Source: Legionellales bacterium (GTDB lineage: Bacteria > Pseudomonadota > Gammaproteobacteria > Legionellales > Legionellaceae). From it: 8,826 bases of DNA. The stretch spans positions 1 through 8,826 of the forward strand of contig DNMA01000200.1 in NCBI GenBank assembly GCA_003489505.1, read 5' to 3'. Position 1 is the first letter of the stretch. Every line of letters begins with the position of its first letter. This document shows, piece by piece, positions 1 through 7,234 of this stretch. The notes below the pieces were generated by a model that did not search any database, was not told where the DNA came from, and saw nothing but the letters and a program-made list of their open reading frames with translations. Made by a program: the position numbers and the translations under genes.

Positions 1-137
1 AACCAAAATGCAATCAATAATACCATAAAAAAACAAATCGTGGTCAACACACCTGAACGGGTATAGTAAAAACTTAAAGTAAGAAGACTAACAATCATTA
101 CTGTCATGATAGCGACAGTCAGGAAAAAGACATTCAT
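1..137 (-). CDS. CcmI-like membrane protein, N-terminal part (cut by window edge)
   Basis: Only the first 45 codons are present; the reading frame is open to the window edge. The ATG (137-135) overlaps the ccmH stop codon in an ATGA junction, and a good Shine-Dalgarno (GAGGA, 147-143) lies 5 bases upstream, so the start is well supported. The peptide has a hydrophobic helix at about residues 3-24, a short polar stretch around YYTRSG, and a second hydrophobic segment from about residue 32. Known: the gene after ccmH in this operon usually encodes CcmI, a membrane protein with N-terminal helices and a periplasmic TPR domain that binds apocytochrome c and delivers it to the CcmF/H heme ligation complex. 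Inferred: this is CcmI, from position and topology only. The loop between the helices is much shorter than in well-studied CcmI proteins, and the diagnostic TPR region is outside the window. Confidence 0.55.
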   Translation of the reverse strand, partial: MNVFFLTVAIMTVMIVSLLTLSFYYTRSGVLTTICFFMVLLIAFW

Positions 138-520
138 GGTTTTCCTCGATAAACCGTTTTAATAAAGCCTAAAGCCCCTAAAAAGATTAAGGCCAATGGC
201 GCAAACCAAAGAAAATACGTCATGGATTTCATAGGGGGATTAAATAAGATGACATCCCCATAACGCTGCGTCATGAATTCAATAATATCATGATCACTGC
301 GGCCGTCATTGACTTGTAGATAGATTTCTTGCTTCATATCCATCGCTAAAGGCGCATTGGATTCTGATAAATTCTGGTGACTACAGACCATACATCGAAG
401 TTCTTTAATCAAGTGTTCAAATTGTACCTGTTTTTTCATGGAATCAAAGGGATAACGCTCCAAGGAAAAGGCATGGAAGGACAGTGCAAACAAAACTAAA
501 AATAAAATTCTTTTTTTCAA
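134..520 (-). CDS. ccmH: Cytochrome c maturation protein CcmH (thiol-disulfide oxidoreductase)
   Basis: A 128-residue inner-membrane protein with its active domain in the periplasm. CcmH takes part in reducing the CXXCH cysteines of apocytochrome c and works with CcmF (and CcmI) in heme ligation. Visible: an N-terminal signal segment (residues 1-19, beginning with KKR), the hallmark redox motif LRCMVC (C43 and C46) followed by the conserved QNLSESNAPLA stretch, the motif RYGD near residue 88, and a C-terminal membrane anchor at about 101-120. The length fits the short, unfused CcmH found when CcmI is a separate gene, unlike the long fused E. coli CcmH. The start is TTG: the codon at 520-518 overlaps the ccmG stop in a TTGA junction. 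No upstream start is available, and the next in-frame Met (residue 28) would remove the signal segment. GGGG about 8 bases upstream is a weak ribosome binding site. Confidence 0.96.
   Translation of the reverse strand: MKKRILFLVLFALSFHAFSLERYPFDSMKKQVQFEHLIKELRCMVCSHQNLSESNAPLAMDMKQEIYLQVNDGRSDHDIIEFMTQRYGDVILFNPPMKSMTYFLWFAPLALIFLGALGFIKTVYRGKP
143..147 (-). promoter_or_regulatory. Shine-Dalgarno of the CcmI-like gene
   Basis: GAGGA on the minus strand, 5 bases before the ATG at 137. It lies inside the ccmH coding sequence. It fixes the start of the partial gene at the left edge and points to translation coupled to ccmH termination. Confidence 0.55.
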
Positions 521-1035
521 TGGAGTTGCCCCAATAAAGGTAAAATTTGTTTTTGAATTAAATCATCACTTAATGGACCTTGATAGCGGTAACGAATCAC
601 ACCTTTTTTATCAACAATAAACGTTTCAGGTGTGGCAACAACCCCGAGCTCCATGCCTAATCGACCCCGTTTATCCAGTATAATTTTATCAAATAAGTTG
701 GGATGCAAAGTTTGCCAGGGTCTTAAGTGACTGAGTTTATCTTTATAATAAACCCCAATGAGTTTCCCCAAATGCATTTGATGTAATTTTTCTAATTCAA
801 TCACATCTTGCTGGCAACTATCACACCAAGTCGCCCAAAAGTGAATAATTAAGACCTCTTGAGACAAATCTTGGAATGTTTTTAAAGATTTAGCTTGATA
901 GACTTTAAAACTTTGCTGAGTAATGGTTTTTCCTACTAGAGCGCTTGGCATTTCTTTTGGATTTAATTGCAAACCTCTGGCTAAAAAGCCTAAAAAAATC
1001 AAAAAAATGGCGAATGGAAATATTTTTTTAATCAT
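517..1035 (-). CDS. ccmG: Thiol:disulfide interchange protein CcmG (DsbE)
   Basis: A membrane-anchored periplasmic thioredoxin-like protein of 172 residues. It supplies reducing power to the apocytochrome c heme-binding cysteines (with CcmH), itself recharged from a DsbD/CcdA-type transporter. Visible: a signal anchor at about residues 5-20, the CcmG-type PSALVGK segment at 30-36, the thioredoxin active site ATWCDSC (C71, C74), the GVYYKD strand near 94-99, and the cis-proline region GVVATPETF (P136) followed by IRYRYQG, all typical of DsbE/CcmG. The open frame extends upstream to 1083, but the ATG at 1035 gives the normal signal anchor. It overlaps the end of ccmF by 8 bases, with GGTGGTGG just upstream as a possible ribosome binding site. 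The active-site dipeptide DS differs from the PT of E. coli but lies within the variable positions of WCxxC. Confidence 0.96.
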   Translation of the reverse strand: MIKKIFPFAIFLIFLGFLARGLQLNPKEMPSALVGKTITQQSFKVYQAKSLKTFQDLSQEVLIIHFWATWCDSCQQDVIELEKLHQMHLGKLIGVYYKDKLSHLRPWQTLHPNLFDKIILDKRGRLGMELGVVATPETFIVDKKGVIRYRYQGPLSDDLIQKQILPLLGQLH

Positions 1036-2920
1036 AAGACCACCACCAATCTCGTCGATGACTATATAAAGCGATAAAACCACCCAAAGCCATCATAAGA
1101 CCACCTAACCAAATCCAGCGAATCATCGGTTTATAATACACTCGAACCGCCCAAGCTTGTTGGTTTATGGGTTCACCGAGTGCCAGATAAATATCTCGCC
1201 ACAATGTGGCATCAACGGAAGCATCAGTCATGACCATTTGACCAATATTATAAATTCTTTTTTCAGGGTAAGCATAAGCGCTTTGGTCAATTTTAAATTG
1301 CACCACTGAGCCATGATAATTAGCGCCTTGAATTTGTTTTTCTTGTATAAAACGCACCTGGTGGCCTGCAATGTTGACTTCTTCCTGGGGCGCCATTTTC
1401 AAATCTTTTTCCATACCATAGCCGGTTGAAATCACAATACCGATAACAGTAAAGGCAAAACCCATATGTGCTATCCACATGGCCCAGTAATTGAATTGCT
1501 TAGGCAATCCTTTTTGTAAATGATAACGATGGTATAAAGAATGAATTAAACTGAGTATCACCCAAAAGGCTAAAGATAAAATCAGAAACACTTTAATATC
1601 CCAAGGATTTTTTTGAATACCTAGAATCAAAGCTGCTGCAAAAAATGAGGCTAATAAAGGAATACTTATTTTTTTTATCAGAGCCTTTGGCTCATCTTTT
1701 TTCCAACGAAGATGGATGGCAAGTCCCATAAACATTAAAAAGATGGCTAACATCGGGACCATCACCGTATTAAAGTAAGGCGCACCCACTGATAGTTTGC
1801 CAAGGCCTAATCCATCAATGATTAAGGGATATAATGTGCCTAGGAGTACCACTAGCATCATGATAAATAACAAAATATTATTCATCAAAATACCACTTTC
1901 CCGACTGAACCAATACATGGGTTTATTGACAAATAAATGATGGGCTTTGACGATATAAAGGCCAAAGGCCCAAGACATCATCACCACTAAAAATAATAAA
2001 ATAAATAAACCTCTTTGTGGATCTACTGCAAAAGCATGCACAGAAGTTAAAACCCCAGAGCGCACTAAAAAAGTACCAATAAGACTTAAGGCAAAAGCAG
2101 TCACTGCCAATAAAATTGTCCATGCCACAAAAGTTTCTTGTTTTTCACTGACAATCAAGGCATGCAGTAAAGCAGTTCCAATTAACCAAGGCATAAAAGA
2201 TGCATTTTCTACCGGGTCCCAAAACCAAAAACCACCCCATCCCAGTTCACGATAAGCCCACCAACTACCTAAACAAATGCCAAGCGTTAAACAAGACCAA
2301 GCCAAAAATACCCAGGGCTTTAAATACTGCATATATTGTTTTTCAAAATGACCCGTCCATAAAGCGGCCATCGCAAAAGCAAAAGGCACGGCAAAGCCGA
2401 CATATCCCACATACAGTAAAGGTGGATGTAATAAAAACCCGGGGTCTTGTAACAAAGGATTTAAATCTTTACCTTGGGTATCTAAATCCATAAACTGCAA
2501 CTGAAAAGGATTGGAGGTTAATAAAATAAAGCTTAATAAACCGAGTAATACAATTTGTAATACCACGATTAGCTTTTGAGAAAACGCTTCATCCATTCGT
2601 CGACATTGAAAACTTAAAGCAAACGTCCAAACCGATAAAAGGGTGACCCACAATAAGACTGAACCTTCATGGCCGCCCCATACAGCACAAAATTGATAGT
2701 ACCAAGGCAATAAAGTACTCGAATTTCTTAATACGTATAAAACACTAAAATCATTTATTAAAAAACAAATACTTAAAAACAAAAAAGCCAGGACAATCAG
2801 TCCGCAAGCCATGCGAGTCAGCCACATTAAATCTTTCGTATAATGACGACGAAAAAGGCCGGTGATTAAAAAAGCAAAAGCAGACGCTAAAGATAAAAAG
2901 CCTAATTGAGAAAACATCAT
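1028..2920 (-). CDS. ccmF: Cytochrome c heme lyase subunit CcmF
   Basis: A polytopic inner-membrane protein of 630 residues, near the usual family length of about 650. CcmF is the core of the heme lyase: it receives heme from holo-CcmE and attaches it to apocytochrome c. Visible: WGGHEGS at 81-87, the tryptophan-rich WWD domain WGGFWFWDPVEN at 228-239, and four histidines matching the essential ones of E. coli CcmF: H165 (LLHPP), H253 (LLHAL), H295 (VHAFA) and H485 (AHMGF). In E. coli two of these bind a b-type heme and two flank the WWD domain. A large soluble periplasmic region follows at about 500-595, then a last membrane helix at about 601-619. The start ATG (2920) overlaps the ccmE stop (ATGA). 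A strong AGGAG at 2933-2929 lies 8 bases upstream, favouring the first of two adjacent ATGs. Confidence 0.98.
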   Translation of the reverse strand: MMFSQLGFLSLASAFAFLITGLFRRHYTKDLMWLTRMACGLIVLAFLFLSICFLINDFSVLYVLRNSSTLLPWYYQFCAVWGGHEGSVLLWVTLLSVWTFALSFQCRRMDEAFSQKLIVVLQIVLLGLLSFILLTSNPFQLQFMDLDTQGKDLNPLLQDPGFLLHPPLLYVGYVGFAVPFAFAMAALWTGHFEKQYMQYLKPWVFLAWSCLTLGICLGSWWAYRELGWGGFWFWDPVENASFMPWLIGTALLHALIVSEKQETFVAWTILLAVTAFALSLIGTFLVRSGVLTSVHAFAVDPQRGLFILLFLVVMMSWAFGLYIVKAHHLFVNKPMYWFSRESGILMNNILLFIMMLVVLLGTLYPLIIDGLGLGKLSVGAPYFNTVMVPMLAIFLMFMGLAIHLRWKKDEPKALIKKISIPLLASFFAAALILGIQKNPWDIKVFLILSLAFWVILSLIHSLYHRYHLQKGLPKQFNYWAMWIAHMGFAFTVIGIVISTGYGMEKDLKMAPQEEVNIAGHQVRFIQEKQIQGANYHGSVVQFKIDQSAYAYPEKRIYNIGQMVMTDASVDATLWRDIYLALGEPINQQAWAVRVYYKPMIRWIWLGGLMMALGGFIALYSHRRDWWWSYD

Positions 2921-3345
2921 ACTTTTTTCTCCTTTAAACTCTTTTGTACTTCTGGTGGCATATAATTTTCATCATGTTTTGCTAAAACTTCTTGGGCTTC
3001 AAACCATGAGCCCTCATGAAGATAACCTTTGACGACCACGCCCTGCCCTTCACGAAATAAATCCGGCAAAATACCATGGTATTTGACTAAAATGGTATCT
3101 TGGTAATCAGTGAGTTGAAATGCTACATCCAAGCCTTGAGGTGCTCGCACAATACTTTTTTTCACCACCATGCCGCCTGCCCGAATGAGACGCTCTTTGG
3201 GGGCTTGGTTTTGGATAATCTGGCTTGGCGTGTAATACAAACTAATATTTTGTCTTAAGGCGTAAGTCACAAGCCCAATCACTGCCGCGATGACTAATAG
3301 ACCCCAGATTAAAAAATTAAATTTCTTTTTTTGAATTGGATTCAT
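2917..3345 (-). CDS. ccmE: Heme chaperone CcmE
   Basis: A 142-residue membrane-anchored periplasmic chaperone that binds heme covalently after CcmC loads it, then hands it to CcmF. Visible: a short basic N-terminus, one signal anchor at about residues 11-30, the OB-fold domain (about 50-122), and the signature LAKHDENYMPPEV, in which H124 is the covalent heme attachment residue (H130 in E. coli) and Y128 the conserved tyrosine. A short Lys-rich tail ends the protein. The open frame extends 18 codons upstream to 3399, but that extension lies over ccmD and reads as unrelated basic sequence. The ATG at 3345 gives the normal N-terminus. This start overlaps the end of ccmD by 29 bases, and no good Shine-Dalgarno is seen, so translation is probably coupled to ccmD. 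Confidence 0.97.
   Translation of the reverse strand: MNPIQKKKFNFLIWGLLVIAAVIGLVTYALRQNISLYYTPSQIIQNQAPKERLIRAGGMVVKKSIVRAPQGLDVAFQLTDYQDTILVKYHGILPDLFREGQGVVVKGYLHEGSWFEAQEVLAKHDENYMPPEVQKSLKEKKV
2929..2933 (-). promoter_or_regulatory. Shine-Dalgarno of ccmF
   Basis: AGGAG on the minus strand, 8 bases before the first ATG of the ATGATG pair at 2920-2915. It lies in the 3' end of ccmE. It is one of the strongest ribosome binding sites in this operon and supports the 2920 start over 2917. Confidence 0.55.
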
Positions 3346-3475
3346 AAGAAAACCACTGACGTAAAAATTTTTGAGTTTTTTGTGTCTTGACCTGAACAAA
3401 AAAAACCAATCCTAATAGACTTGAAATGCCTACTCCATAAGAAAAGGCAACATAAAAAAAATGATGACTTTGCAT
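3317..3475 (-). CDS. ccmD: Heme exporter accessory protein CcmD
   Basis: A 52-residue, single-pass membrane protein that joins CcmABC and is needed to release holo-CcmE from CcmC. Visible: a membrane segment at about residues 8-28 with the family-typical YVAFSYG start, followed by a basic cytoplasmic tail rich in Lys. CcmD is poorly conserved, so the call rests on size, topology, this small motif and its fixed place between ccmC and ccmE. The ATG at 3475 touches the ccmC stop (TAATG, one-base overlap). GGGAAG 5 bases upstream may serve as ribosome binding site. Two in-frame ATGs further upstream (3502, 3487) lie inside ccmC and would add residues before the usual N-terminus. Confidence 0.88.
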   Translation of the reverse strand: MQSHHFFYVAFSYGVGISSLLGLVFFVQVKTQKTQKFLRQWFSYESNSKKEI

Positions 3476-4206
3476 TAAGCTTCCCATAATTTCGCAACCC
3501 AAGCTTGTTGATATTCTCGTTTAAGTAAAGATTGTTTACAAAGTGTCAGAATGGCCCAAGCACAAAAAAAGCCCATACCCGCTAAAGAAATTAATAATGG
3601 ATACAGCATACTTTCATGAATCCTAGGTTTTGCAAAAACCGTAAGCGTAGAGCCTTGATGAAGTGTATTCCACCATTGCACCGAGTAATGAATAATCGGT
3701 AAATCAATCACCCCGACCCAACAAATAATGGCTACAATTTTATCTGCATTGGCATTTTGTCCAAAAGTATAAGCCAAAGCGAGTAAGCCTGCATAAATCA
3801 TTAATAGAATGAATTCACTGGTTAAGCGTGCATCCCAAACCCACCAAGCGCCCCAGGTTGGTTTACCCCAGACACTTCCCGTCACCAAGGCAATAAAAGT
3901 CATCACCAATCCAACTTGGGCTGCCGAACGAAGCAATAGCCCTGCGATTTTAATTCGCCAGACTAAAGTACAAAAGGCGCACACTGCCATAAAACCATAA
4001 ATACTCAATGACAAAAAAGCTGCTGGCACGTGTAGGTAAATAATACGCACGGCATCACCTTGTTGATAATCTGGTGGAGAAAACCATAAACCCCAAGCCC
4101 AGCCACATACTAAAGCCATAAATGCAAAGACCGCACAAATTTGACTACAAGGATGCGCAAAACGATAAAAGGTCTTGGGTGAACCGAATGAGTATAAGAA
4201 TTTCAA
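3475..4206 (-). CDS. ccmC: Heme handling protein CcmC
   Basis: A polytopic inner-membrane protein of 243 residues that presents heme to CcmE on the periplasmic side and is required for covalent heme attachment to that chaperone. Visible: about six membrane helices, the WWD domain WGKPTWGAWWVWD at 113-125, and the two flanking histidines H59 (YLHVPAAF) and H183 (TLHQGST), which match H60 and H184 of E. coli CcmC. The N-terminal DYQQG and IIYLHVPAA stretches are also family-typical. The start codon appears to be TTG (4206-4204): the frame is closed by a TAG 27 bases upstream, no ATG or GTG occurs in between, and the next Met (residue 30) lies inside the first helix. AGAG 6 bases upstream is a weak ribosome binding site. 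The 55-base gap to ccmB is the longest inside the operon. Confidence 0.97.
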   Translation of the reverse strand: MKFLYSFGSPKTFYRFAHPCSQICAVFAFMALVCGWAWGLWFSPPDYQQGDAVRIIYLHVPAAFLSLSIYGFMAVCAFCTLVWRIKIAGLLLRSAAQVGLVMTFIALVTGSVWGKPTWGAWWVWDARLTSEFILLMIYAGLLALAYTFGQNANADKIVAIICWVGVIDLPIIHYSVQWWNTLHQGSTLTVFAKPRIHESMLYPLLISLAGMGFFCAWAILTLCKQSLLKREYQQAWVAKLWEA

Positions 4207-4261
4207 ATGGCACTCTGAGTTAAAAACTTGCTAAAGATTTTAACATTTTTTTTCAAAGCAA

Positions 4262-4951
4262 TTAAGCATTTTCCAAACAAATTTTTAATATTGCAGCACT
4301 GGCAAAGCTTAAAATAAAAACCATGAGCAAGGACATGGCAGCAAGTAGTGCAATATAGGGTGAAAAAGCCAACCCTTGGAGGGCTGTACTTAAACAAAAA
4401 CTGCCTAACATAAGAATAGGAATCATCAAAGGAAAAAGAATTAATAACATTAATAAAGAGCGATTTGGCCCATAGGCACCAAATGCACTGACCAAGCCAC
4501 ACATCGCTAACAATCCAGGCAAGCCACAGATCATACTGAAGACCAAAGCAAGCATTTGATAAGTATTGAGTTGGTAAAACAAAGCAATCAGGGGTACACA
4601 AAGTAAAATACCCGCTAAATTAACCAATCCATGTACCAGCCATTTACTTAATACATAATGAATCAAAGGAATTTTTTGTACCAACCACTGCTCTAAGTAT
4701 GCACATTGAATATCTGTTTGATAAAATCGTTCAGCGGCAAGAAAGATGGCTAAACTAAGGGCTAACCACACCACACCCGGACAAATCAGTTGTAAAATCT
4801 TTAAATCAAAGGGGAGCGTTAAAGGAAAAAAAGCAACAAACATCAGAAAAAATAAAAATGCTTGAAATAAAATACTTTTTTGCCGAAAGATAATCGTTTT
4901 TTCTCTTCGACACTGGCGAAGAAATAATTTTGAAACTAAGACATTTGCCAA
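4262..4951 (-). CDS. ccmB: Heme exporter membrane subunit CcmB
   Basis: The membrane subunit of the CcmAB ABC complex, 229 residues with about six hydrophobic helices. With CcmA it uses ATP hydrolysis to release holo-CcmE from CcmC. Visible: a basic N-terminus (LFLRQCRREKT), the conserved PGVVWLAL segment near 58-65 and LAAERFYQTD near 71-80, and a glycine/proline-rich stretch near 142-160, all aligning by eye with E. coli CcmB; the length is normal. The start is a TTG at 4951, inside the last codons of ccmA (16-base overlap). It is the only start codon in the frame before an upstream stop, and a strong AAGGGG lies 7 bases before it, which supports the choice. Confidence 0.95.
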   Translation of the reverse strand: MANVLVSKLFLRQCRREKTIIFRQKSILFQAFLFFLMFVAFFPLTLPFDLKILQLICPGVVWLALSLAIFLAAERFYQTDIQCAYLEQWLVQKIPLIHYVLSKWLVHGLVNLAGILLCVPLIALFYQLNTYQMLALVFSMICGLPGLLAMCGLVSAFGAYGPNRSLLMLLILFPLMIPILMLGSFCLSTALQGLAFSPYIALLAAMSLLMVFILSFASAAILKICLENA

Positions 4952-5526
4952 ATGAGCACCCCTTTATGTTCAAAATGTCTTTGGTGAGCGGTAAAAATCA
5001 CACTGCCCCCCTCTTCAATATGCTTATCAATACGCATCCAAAGCCAGGCTTCACCTATTTCATCTAAATTAGCAAAGGGCTCATCCATCATCCAGATCAT
5101 GGCTTTTTGCATCATCATACGAATAAATGCAATTTTTTGTTTTTGACCCACCGATAAGCAGTGTATGGTTGCATGTTCATAACTATCCATTTGGGCTGAT
5201 TGCAATAGGGTTTGCATCAAAGAAGTATCTTCAACCAAGCCATCACATAAATTCTCTCGAACGCTTAAATCTGGATGTAAACCGAGTTGATGTCCAACAT
5301 AGGCTAAATCGAATGAAAATTGTGGTTGCCTATGAGTTGTGATTGAACCAGAAAGTGGCTGCAAAATACCACAAAATAATTTGAGTAGCGTTGACTTGCC
5401 ACTCCCATTCGGGCCTTTAATATGACAGATTTCATGGGATTGCAAGGAATGAGACCAATTGGCAATAATGTTTTTTTGCTCATAAGAGAAAAATAATTCT
5501 TTGGCATCGAGAACAATCATCTGCAT
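4936..5526 (-). CDS. ccmA: Heme exporter ATP-binding subunit CcmA
   Basis: The cytoplasmic ATPase of the CcmABCD complex, 196 residues, slightly shorter than the usual roughly 205. ATP hydrolysis frees heme-loaded CcmE from CcmC. Visible in order: Walker A GPNGSGKST at 38-46, the YVGHQ Q-loop region of CcmA at 76-80, the ABC signature LSVGQ at 124-128, Walker B MIWMMDEP with catalytic E149, D-loop ANLD at 152-155, and switch histidine H181 in FTAHQ. The protein has the short single-domain layout of CcmA rather than of a general ABC transporter ATPase. The start is ATG 5526; a second in-frame ATG at 5520 is possible, and neither has a clear Shine-Dalgarno. It is the first ccm gene, 36 bases after the permease on the same strand. 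A TAAAAT at 5551-5546 could be a -10 element but has no matching -35, so an own promoter is uncertain. Confidence 0.96.
   Translation of the reverse strand: MQMIVLDAKELFFSYEQKNIIANWSHSLQSHEICHIKGPNGSGKSTLLKLFCGILQPLSGSITTHRQPQFSFDLAYVGHQLGLHPDLSVRENLCDGLVEDTSLMQTLLQSAQMDSYEHATIHCLSVGQKQKIAFIRMMMQKAMIWMMDEPFANLDEIGEAWLWMRIDKHIEEGGSVIFTAHQRHFEHKGVLIWQMS
4959..4964 (-). promoter_or_regulatory. Shine-Dalgarno deciding the ccmB TTG start
   Basis: AAGGGG on the minus strand, 7 bases before the TTG at 4951, within the 3' end of ccmA. There is no ATG in the ccmB frame nearby, so this site is the main evidence that TTG is used. Confidence 0.6.
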
Positions 5527-5562
5527 TCATTTTTGGTAAAAATTTATTTTATCAAAAAAACG

Positions 5563-7161
5563 CTATGAATCATATTTAATTTGCGCAGCAATAAGGCCCT
5601 CTGAGTCATTGGAAGCATTTTGCGTATAAATGCTTAGCATTTGAATCGCATCAGGAATCGCAAACTTAACTGCAAAACTTAATAAAATATAACTCACCGG
5701 CAATAAAATCATAAAAGTCTCTAGCAATGAAATCTTTGCGATACCACCAAAATGACTTAAATAAGAAATAGGAATCATTAAGGTAAAAAACATCACAAAC
5801 CATAAAAGCCATTTTTCTTCTTTTAAACTTTTTTGATCTGCAACAATATGAAAGAACACCCCAATACCAATAGCGACCGCCAATTTCCAGACAATATCAA
5901 AACCACACCAAATCAACATCAGCAAAGCTGCATAAAAGCCTAGAAAACAAAATAGCTTAGCCCCTTTTAAACGAAAGCCTCCTTCCACATGGGGTCGATG
6001 ATAACGAAAAGATAATAGGCAAATAGGACCAATTAAATAAGATAAAATGCTACAGGAGGATAAAAATGCCACCATGTTTTGCCAACCAGAGAACGGTAGA
6101 AATGACAAGCTCCCTACCAAGAAATTAATAATCAGAGCAAAAGCAGGAACTTTATAGCGATTTAATTTAGAAACCTTTTTAGGTAAATCTTTATTGATAC
6201 CCATGGCATATAAAATTCGAGCGGTTGCCGCAGAATATACTAAAGCCGTCCCTAAAGGAGAAACCGAAGCATCAATCATAAGAAGTGTTGCTATACCTCC
6301 TAAACCTAAAACCAAAGCGAGCCCCACTAAAGGACCACTATCCCCCGAAAAACTTAAATTTTGCCAGCCTTGGGATAAAGCCGTATCCGGAACTGCAATA
6401 ATAAAACTCCATTGCAGGCTAGAATATAGAAAAAATCCAATGACCACAGCACCTAATAAACTTAAGGGTAAAGCCTTGGCTGGGTTTTTAACTTCGCCTG
6501 CCATCATCAAGCCATTTTGAAAACCTGTAAAAGCAAATGCAATACCACCTAGGGATAAGGCAGAGCAGATACCATAAAAATCCTGCTGATTGGGTAGGCG
6601 CCATTCCATATGATGGGTCAAAGAAGGAGCTACAACAAAAAATCCAATAATGGCACAAGTCGGAACAATAAACTTAAAGATACTAATAAAACGATTACAA
6701 TGAATAAATAAACGAAGGCCAAATGAATTAATAATCGTAACAATCAATAATGTTGCAATAGCACAATAAATACCAAAATCCGAAAGATGAAACCCAGGAA
6801 GACTTTTATCGACCAAACGCGGAAAAAAATGACTTGCGTATTGCATGACGGCCTGCACTTCAATCGGGCCACAAACTACATATGCAAGCCATGAAACCCA
6901 AGAAAATAAAAATCCAAAACCACGACCATGCGTCATATTAGGATAGTTGACCATCCCACCGGCGACCGGAAATAAGCTTCCCAGTTCACAAAGTGGCAAA
7001 GCAATGATGAACATAAAAACTGCTGCAATAAACCATGCGAGCATTGCATAAGTTCCTGCCATTTTTACACTAATATAAGGACTAAACAGCCAGCTTGCTC
7101 CCACCATACTACCTGCTGACATTAATAACAAGTTTCCTTTTGATATTACACGCTCAAGCAT
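5563..7161 (-). CDS. APC-superfamily amino acid permease
   Basis: An inner-membrane transporter of 532 residues with roughly 12-14 hydrophobic helices. Family members move amino acids by proton symport or exchange. Visible: the broken first helix GSMVGASWLFSPY (about 17-29), the ELGSLFPVAGGMVNYP stretch after helix 2 (59-74), GPIEVQAVMQYAS (98-110), and the conserved FTGFQNG plus AGEVKNPAKALP block at about 211-232. The overall look and length resemble the aspartate:proton symporter (YveA-like) branch of the APC superfamily, but substrate cannot be read from sequence. Three ATGs occur in a row (7167, 7164, 7161). TAAGG ends directly before the first and sits 6 bases before the third, so 7161 is preferred; the difference is two residues. 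It has its own promoter candidate in the divergent region and ends 36 bases before ccmA without a visible terminator. Confidence 0.9.
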   Translation of the reverse strand: MLERVISKGNLLLMSAGSMVGASWLFSPYISVKMAGTYAMLAWFIAAVFMFIIALPLCELGSLFPVAGGMVNYPNMTHGRGFGFLFSWVSWLAYVVCGPIEVQAVMQYASHFFPRLVDKSLPGFHLSDFGIYCAIATLLIVTIINSFGLRLFIHCNRFISIFKFIVPTCAIIGFFVVAPSLTHHMEWRLPNQQDFYGICSALSLGGIAFAFTGFQNGLMMAGEVKNPAKALPLSLLGAVVIGFFLYSSLQWSFIIAVPDTALSQGWQNLSFSGDSGPLVGLALVLGLGGIATLLMIDASVSPLGTALVYSAATARILYAMGINKDLPKKVSKLNRYKVPAFALIINFLVGSLSFLPFSGWQNMVAFLSSCSILSYLIGPICLLSFRYHRPHVEGGFRLKGAKLFCFLGFYAALLMLIWCGFDIVWKLAVAIGIGVFFHIVADQKSLKEEKWLLWFVMFFTLMIPISYLSHFGGIAKISLLETFMILLPVSYILLSFAVKFAIPDAIQMLSIYTQNASNDSEGLIAAQIKYDS

Positions 7162-7167
7162 CATCAT

Positions 7168-7172
7168 CCTTA
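7168..7172 (-). promoter_or_regulatory. Shine-Dalgarno of the permease
   Basis: TAAGG on the minus strand. It directly abuts the first of three consecutive ATG codons, leaving no spacer for that one, and stands 6 bases from the third (7161), which is therefore the more likely initiation codon. Confidence 0.5.
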
Positions 7173-7187
7173 TGATTTGAATCTAAA

Positions 7188-7219
7188 ATTATATTGCCAA
7201 GAAAGCCCTGTAATGTCTA
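7188..7219 (-). promoter_or_regulatory. Candidate sigma70-type promoter of the permease
   Basis: A consensus TATAAT lies at 7193-7188 on the minus strand, giving a leader of about 20 bases before the ATG at 7161. The nearest good -35 match is TAGACA (7219-7214, five of six consensus bases), but the spacer of 20 bases is longer than the optimum of 17. With a 17-base spacer the -10 would be CAATAT, which is weak. The -10 is convincing; the -35 is not settled. Confidence 0.4.
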
Positions 7220-7234
7220 GTTGAAGAGATAAGC

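Noticed and set aside
1036..1083. Upstream start for ccmG
   Set aside because: It would overlap ccmF by more than 50 bases and add residues before a complete signal anchor.
2200..2493. Open frame on the plus strand opposite ccmF
   Set aside because: It is a shadow of ccmF, which has all its family motifs; the translated sequence is rich in Pro and Lys and shows no domain.
3346..3399. N-terminal extension of ccmE to an upstream ATG
   Set aside because: The extension overlaps ccmD and precedes a complete, normal CcmE signal anchor; the inner ATG at 3345 fits the family.
4220..4246. An eight-codon reading frame (MLKSLASF) in the ccmB-ccmC gap, minus strand
   Set aside because: It has no Shine-Dalgarno, is out of frame with ccmC and is short enough to be chance; a leader peptide role cannot be supported.
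5546..5574. Separate promoter directly upstream of ccmA
   Set aside because: TAAAAT resembles a -10 box, but at 16-18 bases spacing there is no sequence like TTGACA; in such AT-rich DNA the match is weak.
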